Counted from the stretch's first letter, positions 49,545 to 62,662 are shown. The stretch: DNA of 64,000 nucleotides from Basidiobolus meristosporus CBS 931.73 (GCA_002104905.1 MCFE01000024.1:1-64000); one strand, 5' to 3'. Notes: a model not told the origin generated them from the letters alone. Numbers and translations are program-made.

Positions 49545-52500
49545 GTGGAAGCTATAAATATAAAGCAACTCAATACACACACCTTGTGACTGTATGGGCA
49601 AAACCCATAACTGATCACATCCATACTTTTTACAATTTTTGCATAAAGTGGTATTTATAAATCTTGATAACCATGTCAAATCAAACATGAAGGATATGCC
49701 TCAAAAGGTCCCAACAGCATATCTGCAAAGCTTGAAGTGTTTCCAATAGCCCCAAGAGTTTCCCTGATCATAGTTTGCTTGGTGACAGCCTTCCCCCCGA
49801 CTTTGGTTACTTTTGGACAATTTATCAGGTTTTCGTGTAATGAATAATTGAAATTTTGGTGAAAATATTGCAAGAAAATCACAATAGTGAATTGGTCAAG
49901 TAATTCTCATAAGCTACGACTTAAGCGATCAATTAATGTAAATACTTGGGTGCAAAATTAACAACAAATGTCACATTAATCAAGTTCACATAAGTATATA
50001 GATGTTATAGTACAGCTGAATAATTCTCCAATGTAAAATCCATCAATGCCATTACCACTCAAAACCGGTAAATGATAGATGATAAAACACCGAATATCAA
50101 GCTGCCTCGGGGACTTTCAAGTGATTTGGAACCAGAAGAAAGTATGACTTTCACTTGGCATACATATTGAAATGAAGTATTGGCACTTTTGATGCTGTGA
50201 TGCTTTTAGGTGCTAAGCGAAACGCTTTGCTGTTAACCAATCTACCAGCCTCAAGATATGCAGCCATTAATTGAGTGTGGGAATGGTTGCGTATTAGTAT
50301 GGCATTTCATAACTAATATATCGTGATATAAAACATAATCATATCGAAAGTAATTCATTTGAATTCCGGATTATTTTTGCAACATTGGCTCACTATGTAA
50401 AACGGTAATTATCTTGTGGCCTATTACCAAACTACCTCCAAGATACAGTTTCAACTTGATTTCCTCATATCATGTCTATGATGTGGATCTTCCGAACTTC
50501 GAATTTATGAATAATACTCACTTTACTATGGTGTAGTAATCTCCTTGAATTCCGAATAACTTGCAGCGGTATCAAATTAACAAGGTGTCAGCTTTGATGC
50601 GAGAAGTGAGCTTAGCACCAGAACTTTAACGAAGCCATAGAATATGTCGAAAATAGTGTGGTAAGTATATATGTATATTACTCCTTTACTAATATAAATA
50701 TGAGGCAAGTCTAAATAAGTGAGCATGAATAGTTAGAGGAGCAGTAGTATTGCACATAATTACCCATTTACGACTTTACATTTCACAAATAGGCAATGTT
50801 TTGACATAATTTATTACTCAATCAACTAATGCAATATACTGCTTATTTTCTCAGCTCAGGTGTATCTGGGAAATGACCATTAACCTCCACACCAACCTTA
50901 AAATGCTTCAAATGCTGAATGTTAAAGAAGATATCAAGTTGGCGAATAGCCCTGAGACAGCATCACCAATTCCTACCAAAGGTGTCTCTCATTAACTGGT
51001 AAATCAAAATGAATTAGTCCTATTTGCAATGCCAAGTGCATTCAGACTCCCAATTTAACTTGGTTCACGTGGTATCTTTGCAATGAACTACATAATCACC
51101 TAGTAATTCGCTCAGAATATCGGCACCATTTATGTGTATTGATCAGATTGATGCTGGTGCTGAAGGGATTTTACTTCCGGTAGAGCTTTGCAGAGATCAA
51201 GGGAGGAGCGATCATAATATCGTTGAGAGACTTCAACTTCGCGGGCCTCTCATTCATTTTGGAACCCCCACGTTTCGGTAGTACTGATACCAATCATTTA
51301 TCCCTGATTCAATCCACTCTTTTACTGGCTTTATTACGAGCGCTATTCAATGGAGCATTGAAACCGAAAGCCATATGCAAATCTTCCATACATATACGAA
51401 ACTGATGTTTTCCCTCCTGAGACTCTCAATACCCTATGCCAGGACTGAAACATCCTGAAAGGCATTCAGTAACCACAGGTAAACACCCTGGAATCTACCT
51501 CTGGCTTTGTGAAATCTCAATCAAGAATACACTGCAAATAACGGAATGGGTGTCTTCGGTAATGTCTAGGAATCCAATATATCATCACAAGCAGGTGACA
51601 AGGTAGACTCTGTGATTCCCTACCAGCTCGTTCGAATTGGTGAAAACTAAATTGAGGAAAGTGGACCGATTCTTAGGTAATTTGATGCCAAACTAATTAA
51701 CTTCGGCATACATTAACTCAACAGAATGACAAATAAGCTCAGGTGCTACCAACAACCTTGCTGGTGATAATTAGTGCTCGCCTTATACTTGACAGTTGTC
51801 TGTGATTCGTGCTAAGTAATATGGTAATCTTAGTTTCAATATCTGTGCAGGGGAATAATTAAAGTGTGAGTGATGATTTTACGGTTTATAGTAAGATGCA
51901 CTGAAGCTTTCCGGGTGTCACTACACCCATCAGGCTATTTTGGTCTTGGAGTCCTGAAATGCTCAGATTCAGGATGATATCATTTACCCAACAACATTGA
52001 TATCTGCTTTTATACGATGAGGAAACCAGATATCGGCTGGCTTGGGTGGACTAGTGGGCATACAGCATTAATGCAAGATTCGGTAGGTACATGCAATTAG
52101 GAAGTGGACTTTTGGCGGTCTTTAGTCCACAGCACAGTAAACTACACAAGCAGTATGTTCATCCTCTCCTGACTACTCTTGCGCCCGGGTGGTCATCTTG
52201 ACGGCCACCATTTGATCAATAGTCACCACCCCATGCTACTATGCATGAAAGTCTACAACGCTCATAAACAGCACCCTACAAAATCCAAGAATCCTTTCTC
52301 TGTCAGAGGTGCTGGATCTTGCATAACATCGTCATGAAACATCTTGGTGGCTCTCCTACGTGAGCTTGGGATGCCTGTGTTGGCATATTTGTTGATACTT
52401 CACCTGTCGCATCACAACCGCACCCAGACTAAAAATAGCAATATGCCTATTATGCAACACGGTTAATCTGGTAGATATTTCAGCTGATCACTGCTTGATC

Positions 52501-53670
52501 CTAGCCACGAATGTAAGTGACGAGGTGGCACATATTGGATTGATATTGAATGACACTATTTCTATGGCTTAAGCTACATCAATCTAGCCGATATTCCATG
52601 ATGATCCAGTAGCTTCTCAGGGGCAAAAGTGAAACGCACATATTCCATAGTCCAAGGCAGACCTTGGCCGTATTGTACCTATGGGGACATAATCACCCCA
52701 TATCCATTATTTGTTGAGATAGGTGCATCTCGAACGGAGGGAATGACAAACTCTCTCCAAATGGGCAGCGGAATCCGTTGGCTGGTCTTGATGTTGCAAG
52801 TATGGGGAGGCTGATAAGCCTTGTTTCTGTGCCACATCATGCCCGATATGAAACGGCCATTGCTTGGCCTTCTTGTGGCGGCCTACTTTGTTGTCATATA
52901 ACCTCACCGGTAAGACAAGACGTCGACATGCCTGGGTTTCGAGAAAGCTTCCACGTACTTCATTGGCACAGAACATGTATACCAGTTCTCTCATACAACT
53001 AAACAAATGTGATGCAAGATTTGGTTAGAACACAATATAAGATGTGCCACATTATTGGCCAAATCCTGGTCATCGATTAGCCTAGATATGAATAGAAATA
53101 GCTATCCCGAGTGCACCTTATTGCTTTTAAGCTACATAATACCAGATCAATTGAAAATCCTGGTCACCACTGTGCCTCCCTGATTGGATCGTACCAATAT
53201 CACGTAAATATTGTAGTAAGTGATTGATTTTCTCCGTTCATCAACAACACATACAATAAGCATCATTGCATTGTTTATAGGAAAATGAGCCATCACGCTA
53301 AGAAGCTCCCATGTATTAGGTACATAGATTCACTTCAATTGTTAAGGGAAAAGTGGGTACTTGCTTCCGGTTATCTAGTTTTGTGTTACATTACATATTT
53401 CCATTTACTAATTGAAAATACCAATTAAGGATTAGAGAAATCAAAGAGGCAAGAGTCTAATTTCTTTTTAACCTGAAAATTTCTCCATACTTATTCTTTC
53501 CTTGTATTCAGTCTTTTACTTTTCCTTTGGGCTAATACTTCGCCGGCATTTCTCCTCTCCTCTCTTGACTGAAAAGCCCCGCCTACATTCAGGTCAATAC
53601 GCCTGTCGATTTCCCTTATTCCCCGCTGACATAGGACCTGTTCCCAACCCCCCTTTGTATTCACTATCCA
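49545..53670. other. gene-poor stretch
   Basis: About 4 kb with no frame over 99 codons and no motif. AT-rich. No further LTR or MITE copies were recognised by eye. Confidence 0.5.
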
Positions 53671-53671
53671 A

Positions 53672-54775
53672 ATGAAAGGCGGTCTAGAGTTACCTTTGCC
53701 CAACGTAGCCAAAGCCAAGAGTAAGTGGATTCTAGCTGTGTGCTGTGGCTGGACAATCTATTAAATTCTGTTTATTCAAGATGACGAGACCTTCAGGAAG
53801 TATTTGAGTTTATGTACTTTAGTAGTACAGAATAGCGCGTTGGTATTGTTATTGAGATACTCACGAATCGTCCAACAACCCGGACAACCACTGTACATTG
53901 CTTCGACCGTGGTGTTTTTTGCCGAGATTATGAAATTCCTCGTGTGCCTATACTTCCTGTATAAAGAATCTGGAAAATGGTCCATATTTGTAAGCACTGT
54001 TAACGAGGAACTAATCGAGAACTTTTCGGATATCAACAAGATGGTCATTCCTTCTGGACTCTACGCCATTCAGAACAACCTTCTGTTTGTTGCGTTGTCC
54101 AACTTGGAAGCCGCGACCTTCCAAATCACCTACCAAATGAAGATCCTCTCCACTGCTTTGTTTTCGGTGATCCTTTTGGGCAAAAGACTCTCCCGAAATA
54201 AGTGGGTTAGTCTTGTTCTGCTAATGGTTGGAGTCATCCTGGTGCAGCTCCCTGCCTCTAAAGGGGTTACCTCGACCACTGATGAGGAGACCAGCCTGGT
54301 AAATGGTCAGAATCCATTTATCGGCCTTATTGCAGTCATTGCGGCGTGCCTTTCTTCTGGATTTGCTGGCTGTTACTTCGAAAAGATGCTAAAGAGGAAC
54401 TCCACTAGCATGTGGGTTCGCAACATCCAGCTCGGAATTCCCGGTACTCTCTTCTCATTGATTGCAATGATGTTCAACGACGGTCAGGCAATTGCTTCCC
54501 AAGGATTTTTCCAGGGTTATGATCTCTTAACCTGGGTGGTTGTTGTGAATCAGGCGCTTGGTGGACTGTTGGTTGCAGTGGTGGTCAAGTACGCCGACAA
54601 CATTCTCAAAGGCTTCGCCACCTCCCTTTCCATCATCATCTCGAGCGTTATATCCTTCTACCTATTTAATTTCCACCCATCACCACAGTTCGCACTGGGT
54701 GCACTAATCGTTATCACATCGACGTTTATGTACGGGCGTCCGGAAAGAACACCACCAACATCACCGACGCTCTAG
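53672..54775 (+). CDS. UDP-galactose/UDP-GlcNAc-type nucleotide-sugar transporter (SLC35A family)
   Basis: Two exons (53672-53720 and 53781-54775) joined over a 60-nt intron give 347 residues; the start is the ATG at 53672, with exon 1 encoding MKGGLELPLPNVAKAK. About ten hydrophobic segments occur. Family signatures include YAIQNNLLFVALSNLEAATFQ, the QxKIL region (YQMKILSTALFSV), SSGFAGCYFEKMLK and VVKYADNILKGFATS, as in Schizosaccharomyces Gms1 and human SLC35A2. It exchanges a cytosolic UDP-sugar for luminal UMP in Golgi membranes to feed glycosylation; UDP-galactose is the likeliest substrate but cannot be fixed from sequence. Complete and intact. Confidence 0.93.
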
Positions 54776-54779
54776 AAGC

Positions 54780-56666
54780 AGTCGGTTTGTCCACACACTC
54801 CATTCACCCGTAGGGCTGGTCTGTCCGGTATAAGAGCTCTGGGCGATAAAATTGCAGCTGACACCACCCATCCCAGGGACCTGGGTTCAACCTGAGCAGG
54901 GCCAAATAATATTTTCAGTGCATCCACTCACTCAACTCCCCTCGTCTCCCTTAATAACGCCTGGAAATAGATTACCGTAATACCCACCCTTCTCTTGTAC
55001 TTTAAACTTAGCAGAAGCACCATTTATTCATTATGTTATCCTTGTTCCTTCCATCCAATATCCTATCACATCGGTTTTTTTTGAATTTGTATGAAAATTT
55101 AAATTATAAAGTGTTCCATGTATAGACCAACTTGTGCATTTCAAGCTCAGTCGATTTCGAGGGCAAACTCAACCTTTGGCACTTGGCGAAGGAGCCATTG
55201 ACGGACTGCTCGCCCAAACAGGAATGTACCAGCCCCAGATAAATGACGGATCAATCCAACCCCTTCCATATCCAACATCAGAAGTCTCGCAACGCAACCT
55301 TTCCATTTATATCCATCACCACCTCATGATCGGGAAGTGGCAACATTCGCGAAGCCGGCTCTCATTGGGACCGCCATGGTAACCGGAAAGAGATGGGTGT
55401 GGGAGAGCGACAACCTAATCCAAAAATAGCGACTGTGGAATTGAACAGTGTTCCTTAAGTGCCCCATTTGCTACTGATCCCTTACAGAAAAGGAACAATT
55501 GTCAAGGTCCATCACCGTAATCACCGTTCGTGTCCAACGATTCTGGTTCAAGGGATGAGGAGTCAGCGACCCGTCAGGCTATCCTTGCATCCCATTCGCC
55601 GTGCGCAGGCACCATTCAAGTCAACCTTGCGATCTCTAAAGGGGATGGCTACACAAGGCTACGCACGGAATATATTTGGATGTTGGTGAAATCTTGGCGC
55701 TGCAGGATAGATGTATCTGGGAAGCAGCCAACTGATGCCCTCGTACCCTCCGACGGCCCTTCCAGGAAAGACCATTGGTTGCACCGCGTACCAGTTACCG
55801 TGAGGTAGGTTAAGATTGGGTTCAATCGTGGCACCAATACGCATGCGTGATCAATTTTATATTTAGCTTGTTAGTCAACAAGGGTAGGCAAGTTCAACCT
55901 AGAATCCATTGGCCGAAATCGATGGCATCATTGGAAGATTCGTGACTTCGGTTAAGGCGCTTTAGCAACCCACTTGGATCCATCTTCCAAATAAGGCAGC
56001 CCTATCCTGGCAATCAGGCTCGGACGGACCGAAATATTGCCTGTTGAGCACGGCGCTAGATAATTCCTTGCTGGGTTCGGCACCCGCAGCAGTATGAATG
56101 GCGAATGATGGGACTGCTTTTGGGAGGCTAGTAGAACTTTCTCAAGTTGACCACAGGCTTGTGCAAGGGTGATCACTACTCATGCATAGATTTCACTCAT
56201 TCCGTACCTGCTTGGCATCCAGATGGATCTAATCGTGAGATTTGCTGCCTACAGTGACAGGATGGACCTGTCCTGCCTAATGGGCTATTGAATGCAAGCC
56301 TGCGCAACAGTGGCAATGGGGTGGGGCCTGTAAATGTGGAGTGGCTGGTGCTTGTCACTGGTTGGTTAATGCGATGGAGTAGGGGAAGGGTACCTATGGG
56401 TGGCATCTGCATGCATTGAGAGAGATGATGTGGTGAAGAGGCATCTGAGCGTAGGTGTGATATCTGAATTTATTTTCTCTAATGAAATCGATTCATTAAC
56501 ATTCTACCAAAGGGAATGGAGTGCTACAAAAAATCTTCCATCCATGACTCTAGAGTGGCCAGTGAAGTGTTGGACTGATTCAAATGCCATTGTTATACTA
56601 GTAAATAAGCTTGCAAGTGTGGGTGTTGTCTCCCAGAAGATGATTAAATATGGGTACCGAAGGTGT
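54780..56666. other. intergenic stretch
   Basis: About 1.9 kb between the transporter (+) and Sho1 (-), which converge. A TGGGTTCAACCTGAGCAGG resembling a tRNA B box lies at about 54882, but no cloverleaf can be drawn around it. No gene supported. Confidence 0.45.
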
Positions 56667-57757
56667 TCATATCACCCGCAGCTATAAGGAAACCATGGGA
56701 TTAGCATTGGTCACACAGATTGAGAGAGCAAATGTCTGGCCCACTTACATAATTACTTGGTACGATACCAACTGTACCATCGCTTCGTCGGGCTTGCCAC
56801 CATTTCCCTTTGGTGTCGACGATATCGAGCACCTCATCCTTGGCAAAAGATATTTCGTTGGGATCGGCGTGGCTAGCCTCATCTGGGAAAAGAGCAGGGG
56901 GTGAGTGGTGTGGTGTACAAATTATGCTATTGCTTCACCTACACGAGTAGACTGCGAGGGCTTTGTACGAGTAACTTGGATTCTGTACCAATGGCGGATA
57001 GAATCCCATTCCCATCCCTGTGGTGCTCGTGCTTCCTCCGGTTGGTCTTTGTGTTATTCCATGGGCGACTGCTCCCATCTGCGGCGAGGCTTCCCCTTCA
57101 ATCATTTCTCCAGAGTAGTTGAGTTCTTGTTCTTCAGTATCGTCCTCAAATCCTAATCCGAATATCCAGGCGATCTTTGCATCAAATCAATCATAAGATC
57201 CATTAAGATTTGCATGATGCTGAGGCAATCAACAGTCACCTATGAACCGAGCGGTCATGGTGGTGTGTCTATGCTCAGGGATTTAATCAGATGCCCACTT
57301 ACCATCCCAATGGCGGTGATAACGAATCCAGTGCCAAGCGCGACAATAGAGGTTACTTTAGAGTAGATCGTATCGTCGATTTCTATTACCAGAAACATAA
57401 TGGCAATGCCAGCGAGGGGGAGAAACTATGGTTCGTGGGTTTAGTAAGCGACCTCCAGTTGCAAAAATAGAAATTTCCCAAGCTTACTGCTAGCCGAAGC
57501 CTTTTGATAAAACCACCGAAAGTGGCGACTGATATTCCAAATATCAAACAAAATAGATATGCAATCACGAACCAGGTAAAGCCCGAAGCACGCAATGCGC
57601 ACGAGGAAACAAACGATACGATGAACCCGCACTGAAGAGAGAGAGGTTAATGAGGCTGCTGGCGTCTTCGATAAACGAGAAAGGGATTGTTTTTTACCAG
57701 ATTGAGTACCAGGGTGAACAGAAAAAAGGGACTTTGGTATGTGAACTTTTGATACAT
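56667..57757 (-). CDS. SHO1: Sho1-type osmosensor (four membrane helices plus SH3)
   Basis: Six exons (57757-57698, 57631-57488, 57425-57303, 57174-56943, 56882-56749, 56681-56667) splice in frame to 235 residues. The N-terminal half has four membrane helices (FFLFTLVLNLCGFIVSFVSS, FVIAYLFCLIFGISVATFGG, FLPLAGIAIMFLVI, IVALGTGFVITAIGM-IAWIFG). A linker of about 55 residues leads to a C-terminal SH3 domain with ALDY-type motif (AVYSYEASHADPNEISF), the paired Trp (GKWWQARR) and PSNYLRVI at the end. Sho1 sits in the plasma membrane and couples osmotic and cell-wall signals to the Pbs2-Hog1 and pseudohyphal MAP-kinase routes by binding Pbs2 through its SH3. The linker is shorter than in ascomycete homologues. 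The last exon is only 15 nt. Confidence 0.9.
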
Positions 57758-57759
57758 AT

Positions 57760-58920
57760 CGAACTGCACTTCGGTTCGAGTTGTTTCCCTTTTATTTTCG
57801 CTGTATCGAGAGAACTCTCAATCGAGGCTGAGCGAAACCGCCGGAAATACAAGGATGCAGTGAAGAAAAAGTGGGTGGGTGTGGCGAAGGTACGGGACGA
57901 ATATTACAAAGCTGATCTCCAAACTGCCGTAAATTAGGTTACCGACTAGCCAAAAGGTCTTTTAAATAAGTTCCGGGTCATTCCACACCCCGCCTGGTTC
58001 CTAAAACGTTGTTTAAAAATCATTCCGCGCCCTTTGGCGTTGGAGAAAATCCCGCCTGTTAGCCGACTGGTTTCAAAAGCGTCAAAGAGCGGTTGAACTC
58101 GGAGTCAGAGACATTGAAAATTCCTATTACATCGTTTCCGAACGGAAGTTCACGACCATGCGACAGGATATCACGTGCCAATCCCTTCTGGAGATCCACG
58201 GAAATTAGGAGTAAGCAGGTGATGATTCATGACGTAGATTCAATTGAATGGCCACTATACGATAATGTCAGTGAAATGGGTTAAACAAGGGAAAATCAGG
58301 AAGAGCCGGTGATACAGCGTAGCCCTGTCTGCTAACGCGGTTTGGGAGGTGGCAGCTGAAAGCGCAAGGAAATCTGACCATATGCGCCAGGTAGGGCTTG
58401 CTGGCATCTGCTATTTCCAAAGCAGATGCCATGACGGAGCAGAGTGGCGGCTGAGTATTATTAATTATGTGGTGTGCAAGGATAGCCATCAGAATTAGCG
58501 ATATTTATACCAGGGTTCCATCGCGCCAATCAGATCCGACACAACGAAGCAGTCCGACTCAGGTTGAGTTGGGCTATCCAAGGGTATAATTCCATTCTGG
58601 ACTGATATGGTAAGAACAGGAGCCAAATAAGTGTCATTCACATGCTTCCATCCAACGCAAACAACGATTTGAGTATTGAAAAACCACTGATTGATTCTAT
58701 GGCGTCTTTGGATAATTTGGCCCCTTAGTCCGCGGAATTCGGCAATTACAATAGAGACGTAAATATGACATTTTCATATATATTATTGTTGATCTCGCCT
58801 TCCTGACTCATTCAGCTTCATTCCCTGAACCTTGTAACCTTGCGATAATTCCCTATCCTGTATAATTCTCTTTTGTAACCAACTTCTAACTTCTGGTGCA
58901 AGGTTAAGAATAACTAGTAA
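57760..58920. other. divergent intergenic region
   Basis: About 1.2 kb between the divergent starts of Sho1 (-) and the acyltransferase (+). The plus frame at 57650-57937 overlaps Sho1 exon 1 and has no motif. Otherwise promoter-type DNA; no gene seen. Confidence 0.5.
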
Positions 58921-58922
58921 AT

Positions 58923-60227
58923 ATGGCCTTTGTGGACGAATTCAAATCTGCCCCTAGGACCGCAGCCTTCGTTGTCTTCTTCCTGGGCCAAGCGGCGATA
59001 ATCAACTTCTCGCAGATACTGTCGTCAATACTCCGACCCTTCAGCAACGTATTGTACGAGCGGTTCATCAGCTATTCACAGCGGCTCTTTGGCATCCTGT
59101 TGGTTGCCATCACAGAACTCTTTGCCCCCTCTTCCTTCGTTATCAGTGCGGATCCCGAGGCTGCGGATATCTTGAAAAACCCCACCAGCGCGTCCCTCCC
59201 CTTGCTATCCTTTCCGGACCGGATAATACTAATTGCCAATCACCAGGTATTCTCTCTTCACACTCCTTTGATTGCCGAGTCACTAACCCAGTACTGTACA
59301 GATATACGCAGACTGGATTTATCTATGGTGAGTTCTCCGTTTATTTCGCCGGTGACCACTCACTAACAGTCCTCCTAGGTGTATCGCGTATTTTGCAAAG
59401 GCTCATGGCGCTATTAAGATCATTTTAAAGGATACGCTCAAGCATATCCCGATCTTTGGATGGTAAGTAAATCAATCCAGCACCGTGGCGCACCACTTTG
59501 GCTAACTTAATCATCTCTTTAGGGTAAATATATATAAAACCGCTCTCCCACCAAGCAAATCTCTAATCTTGCTAACATATAGGGAATGCAGTTTTTCGAT
59601 TTCATATTCCTGAAAAGGAGCTGGGCTACGGACCAGGCCCACTTGACTCAGCATCTAAACCGCCTTTCCAGATCAGTCGATCCATTGTGGTTGATCCTCT
59701 TCCCGGAGGGGACAGTCATTTCCGATTGCACCCGCAAGAAATCTAACGCATTTGCCGCGAAGGAGAAGATTTACACACCCAAAAACGTACTTCTTCCTCG
59801 GTCCACTGGAATGCACTTTTGTTGCTCGCAACTCCGGAAATCAGTGAACTATGTATACGACCTGACCGTCGGGTACGAAGGACTGAAGCAAGACCACATC
59901 CCTCAGATCGAGTACACGCTTAAGAGTATGTACTTTCTTAGCAAGTACCCGCGTCAGATCCATGTGCACGTGCGTCGTTTCGATATGAACGACATTCCTG
60001 CCGACGACACCGAGTTTTCTCACTGGATTCGAGAAAGATGGCAAGAGAAGGACCAGCTGATGGAGCATTTCTACAAGAATGGATGCTTTCCAGCCACTGA
60101 CCATATGAAAGTGATCGACATCAAAATGAACCACTTCTCGGACCTTGGCCAAATCTGGCTCCTAAGCATCCCGCTAATCATAGTCTCGTGTACTATCTGG
60201 TATTTCGTCAGGAACTATATATTTTAG
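58923..60227 (+). CDS. AGPAT5/LCLAT1/Cst26-type acyltransferase
   Basis: Exons 58923-59246, 59302-59327, 59379-59462, a single base at 59523, and 59583-60227 give 359 residues. The acyltransferase motifs are NHQIYADW (about 106-113; catalytic His-x4-Asp form), IKIILKDTLKHIPIFGWGMQFF with KRSW (motif II) and LFPEGT (about 184-189). The start carries a hydrophobic segment (FVVFFLGQAAIINF) and the end a membrane helix (IWLLSIPLIIVSCTIWYFV), as in ER or mitochondrial-membrane members that acylate lysophospholipids such as lysophosphatidic acid, lysophosphatidylinositol or lysocardiolipin. The substrate cannot be fixed here. The 1-nt exon is required to keep the frame between GW and GMQ; see findings. 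Confidence 0.92.
59463..59582 (+). other. two adjacent introns around a 1-nt exon (or recursive splice site)
   Basis: 59463-59522 (60 nt) starts GTAAGT, has GCTAAC and ends TTTAG. 59524-59582 (59 nt) starts GTAAAT, has GCTAAC and ends ATATAG. The single G at 59523 is left between them. Without it, the join TG|GGAATG shifts the frame; with it, the join gives TGG GGA ATG (W-G-M). Confidence 0.75.
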
Positions 60228-60229
60228 AA

Positions 60230-60596
60230 TCCCGTACAGAACCCGTACTACTTTATATGTATATCCTTCTTTACCTCCTTGGATAAGTATCATTACACAT
60301 GAATTTGCCAGCTGGCGGTTGGGTGTCTGCAACACACTGAGAAGAGGCTTCTGCCATTGTCATGGTCTAAATCCCTGCGCCACAACTATACATTATCACT
60401 GTAAACATAATTATTTATTAACACTGTTCCAACAATGGATTCTTCATGGTTATATTCATGTTAGTGCTATATACTCCCACAAACAGATCAGTGCCCTGTG
60501 CTTTTCCAAGCGTAACTCAATACTTTATGAAAATAAAGTCTCGCCTGTACAGCGGAAACCCTTTCCCTCTCCAGCGGACATCAACAACAGGTCTTG
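60230..60596. other. intergenic region between convergent genes
   Basis: About 370 nt of presumed 3' UTR of the acyltransferase (+) and the IQ protein (-). Frames here extend from or into the neighbours and carry no motif. Confidence 0.5.
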
Positions 60597-62662
60597 TCAG
60601 CGACTGGTATCTTCGCACATGTATTTCTCCATGTGAATCTCGTTCATTCGCTGATGTAAATACTCGATCTCTGCCTTCAAATATGTATAGTCTTCTAATA
60701 AGGCGAACTTCGAAATATCTATTGCCGGTGGTTCAGTGAATTGTCGAGACTTGCGCATGACAACTGTGGGCTTTTTGGTTACTGCGATCGTCTCGGACCT
60801 GATCACCCGTACCTGTCGTAAGGAAAGCAGCATCAGCACTTCATGTTTGATTCAATCCAGGATAGGTATTGTGGACGTTCCTGCCGAGGCTAGTACACCT
60901 CCATTGCAGTTATCCAGCATGACCTGACAGATGAATAGCTATTTACCTCGGCATGCAGCTGGTTCAAAGAGTCTGCGTGCAATTGTTGAATCTCCGTTTC
61001 CTCGCTCATCTGATCCTGCAACTTCCTGACCTGCTGGGTCAATCTTTCAATGCTTCTCTGCTGCTCTTGGGCTCTTCGTTGAAGGATCTTGACCAGAATT
61101 CGAGGATTGGCCTCACGTGTGCGGTACCCACGCCTCCAGACCAACAATAACCGTTACCACACCTTCTAAGAGCAATGAAGCCGATGGGAGTGACACACTT
61201 ACCACAAGGCCTGGATTCGGGTGGCTGCGATTTTCTCGTTTTTGTATTTGCGGATTCGTTGACGAACCATTCGTCCGCGCCAAATTTTCTGGATATTCGA
61301 TACTGCCAAGTCCTGCTTGGTATCTGAGCGCGCAATAATGTGAGCAGGGGCTTGTTAGGATGCAATGCACATTCTGACTTACGTAGTTCATCGGATTGTG
61401 GTCCGCGGTATGTCGTGCCAATAAGTGCACACTCCTTGTGGAGTTGATTCAAAGACATAGGTCTTTTGGTGATATGGTATCCACGCAGTTTCACAAACCT
61501 ATGGTTGTGGTGTCTCTTTCTAGCCTAACAACAGGTGAATACACGTTAACCACCCAGTTTGACCCATATATGATCTAAAGTAAGTTGATCCGTTCTTAAA
61601 CATACCAGATGTCCCCGGGCCAACGCTTGAATCCTTGTACTGGCGATGATCAGTCCCTCGGTGTCACGTTGGAGAAGGCCTTTGAAATACTGGCGTATAT
61701 CTTTGACCTGGATGGTTAACGAGATGATACATAAACGTGTGTTCGGCAGCGGGGAAAAATTGAAGGGCACATACTTGCAGTTGAAGTTTCTGAACCTGCC
61801 AGCCCAATTGATCAATTCTCTCTACAGCTAGGAATTCGGATGGTCAGTTATATTCTCTGAATCATGGAGAATGAACATCAGATATACCTTCGTCAATCTG
61901 TTGGTGGTCCGCCATCTTACCGCCATCAGGCTCGTCGGGAGGCCTAACGGTCACTTCGGGGCGGGAATGGTTAGCTACCAAGGAGTAGTTGCGTCTCTAC
62001 AGAGTTCATTATAGCTTACAAGTTGAGGTGACAGTTGTGCTCTGTATATCGTCATTCGATTCAGCTGGCATATCCTCTTGCTCGAGGCCTACTGTTACGA
62101 CTTCCTGTGGTGGTTCACTACACCGGAGTGTGCTCAGACTTTGTTCGGTTGCAGCAGTACAGTCGTGGCTATTAAGTGGGACGAAATTTTGTTCTTGGGT
62201 TTCGAGCTGAGGCGTATACGAGGTTCCATTGGGCTTGCTAATATACGTCTCCCTTTTGGTCACCAACGGTGCATCGGCCTCCGTCGCATTCTGTATATGT
62301 GCGATAGTTATATACTGCCCACTTGTGCTTTTTGTGGCGGCAAAACTATCTGAACGGCTTGCGTTTGAATGAAAAGTGTTTGGAGCGCTGTCTCGGGGTT
62401 GCTCGTCAGATTTCTACAAAGCGGTTAGCATCGCCTCTCATGAGGAGGGGTTTCAAGTAAGCTATGGTCATACCGAGGGAAAAGTGTAAGTCTGAATATT
62501 CGGAGCCGAGTTGGTTTCAGGCGAACGGTGCTTCTTTGAGCCAAGCAGACTGAAACGCTTACTCTCGGTCCCCTCCGGTTTGGCGGATGATTTTTTCCTC
62601 CAGCTCTTGAACATATCCAACAACGATTTAGTAATACGGGGAAAATAAGGTGGATGTTTCAA
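60597..62662 (-). CDS. IQ-motif, coiled-coil protein
   Basis: A minus-strand gene of several exons; the stop is TGA at 60597-60599 and the start the ATG at 62662 (or 62614, MFKSWRKK). The first part is disordered and basic then polar (KSWRKKSSAKPEGTESKRF; KHRSPETNSAPNIQTY). In the middle lie IQ-like segments (STRIQALARGHLV, near 61620; WRRGYRTREANPRILVKILQRR, near 61120), expected to bind calmodulin or light chains. A long coiled coil follows (QEQQRSIERLTQQVRKLQDQ, ETEIQQLHADSLNQLHAE), then YLKAEIEYLHQRMNEI at the end. This is the kind of layout seen in IQGAP- or myosin-tail-related scaffolds, but no calponin-homology, motor or RasGAP domain is seen. Exon limits not fully resolved. Confidence 0.65.

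Noticed and set aside
50200-50270. tRNA-like sequence (GCTAAGCGAAACGCTTTGCTGTTAACC region)
   Set aside because: An anticodon-arm-like hairpin is present, but no T-arm (GGTTCRA) or acceptor stem can be paired.
54860-54910. B-box-like GGGTTCAACC suggesting a tRNA
   Set aside because: No A box at proper spacing and no acceptor stem; likely chance in the transporter 3' region.
57650-57937. 95-codon plus frame overlapping Sho1 exon 1
   Set aside because: It overlaps the Sho1 start and first intron in antisense and has no domain.
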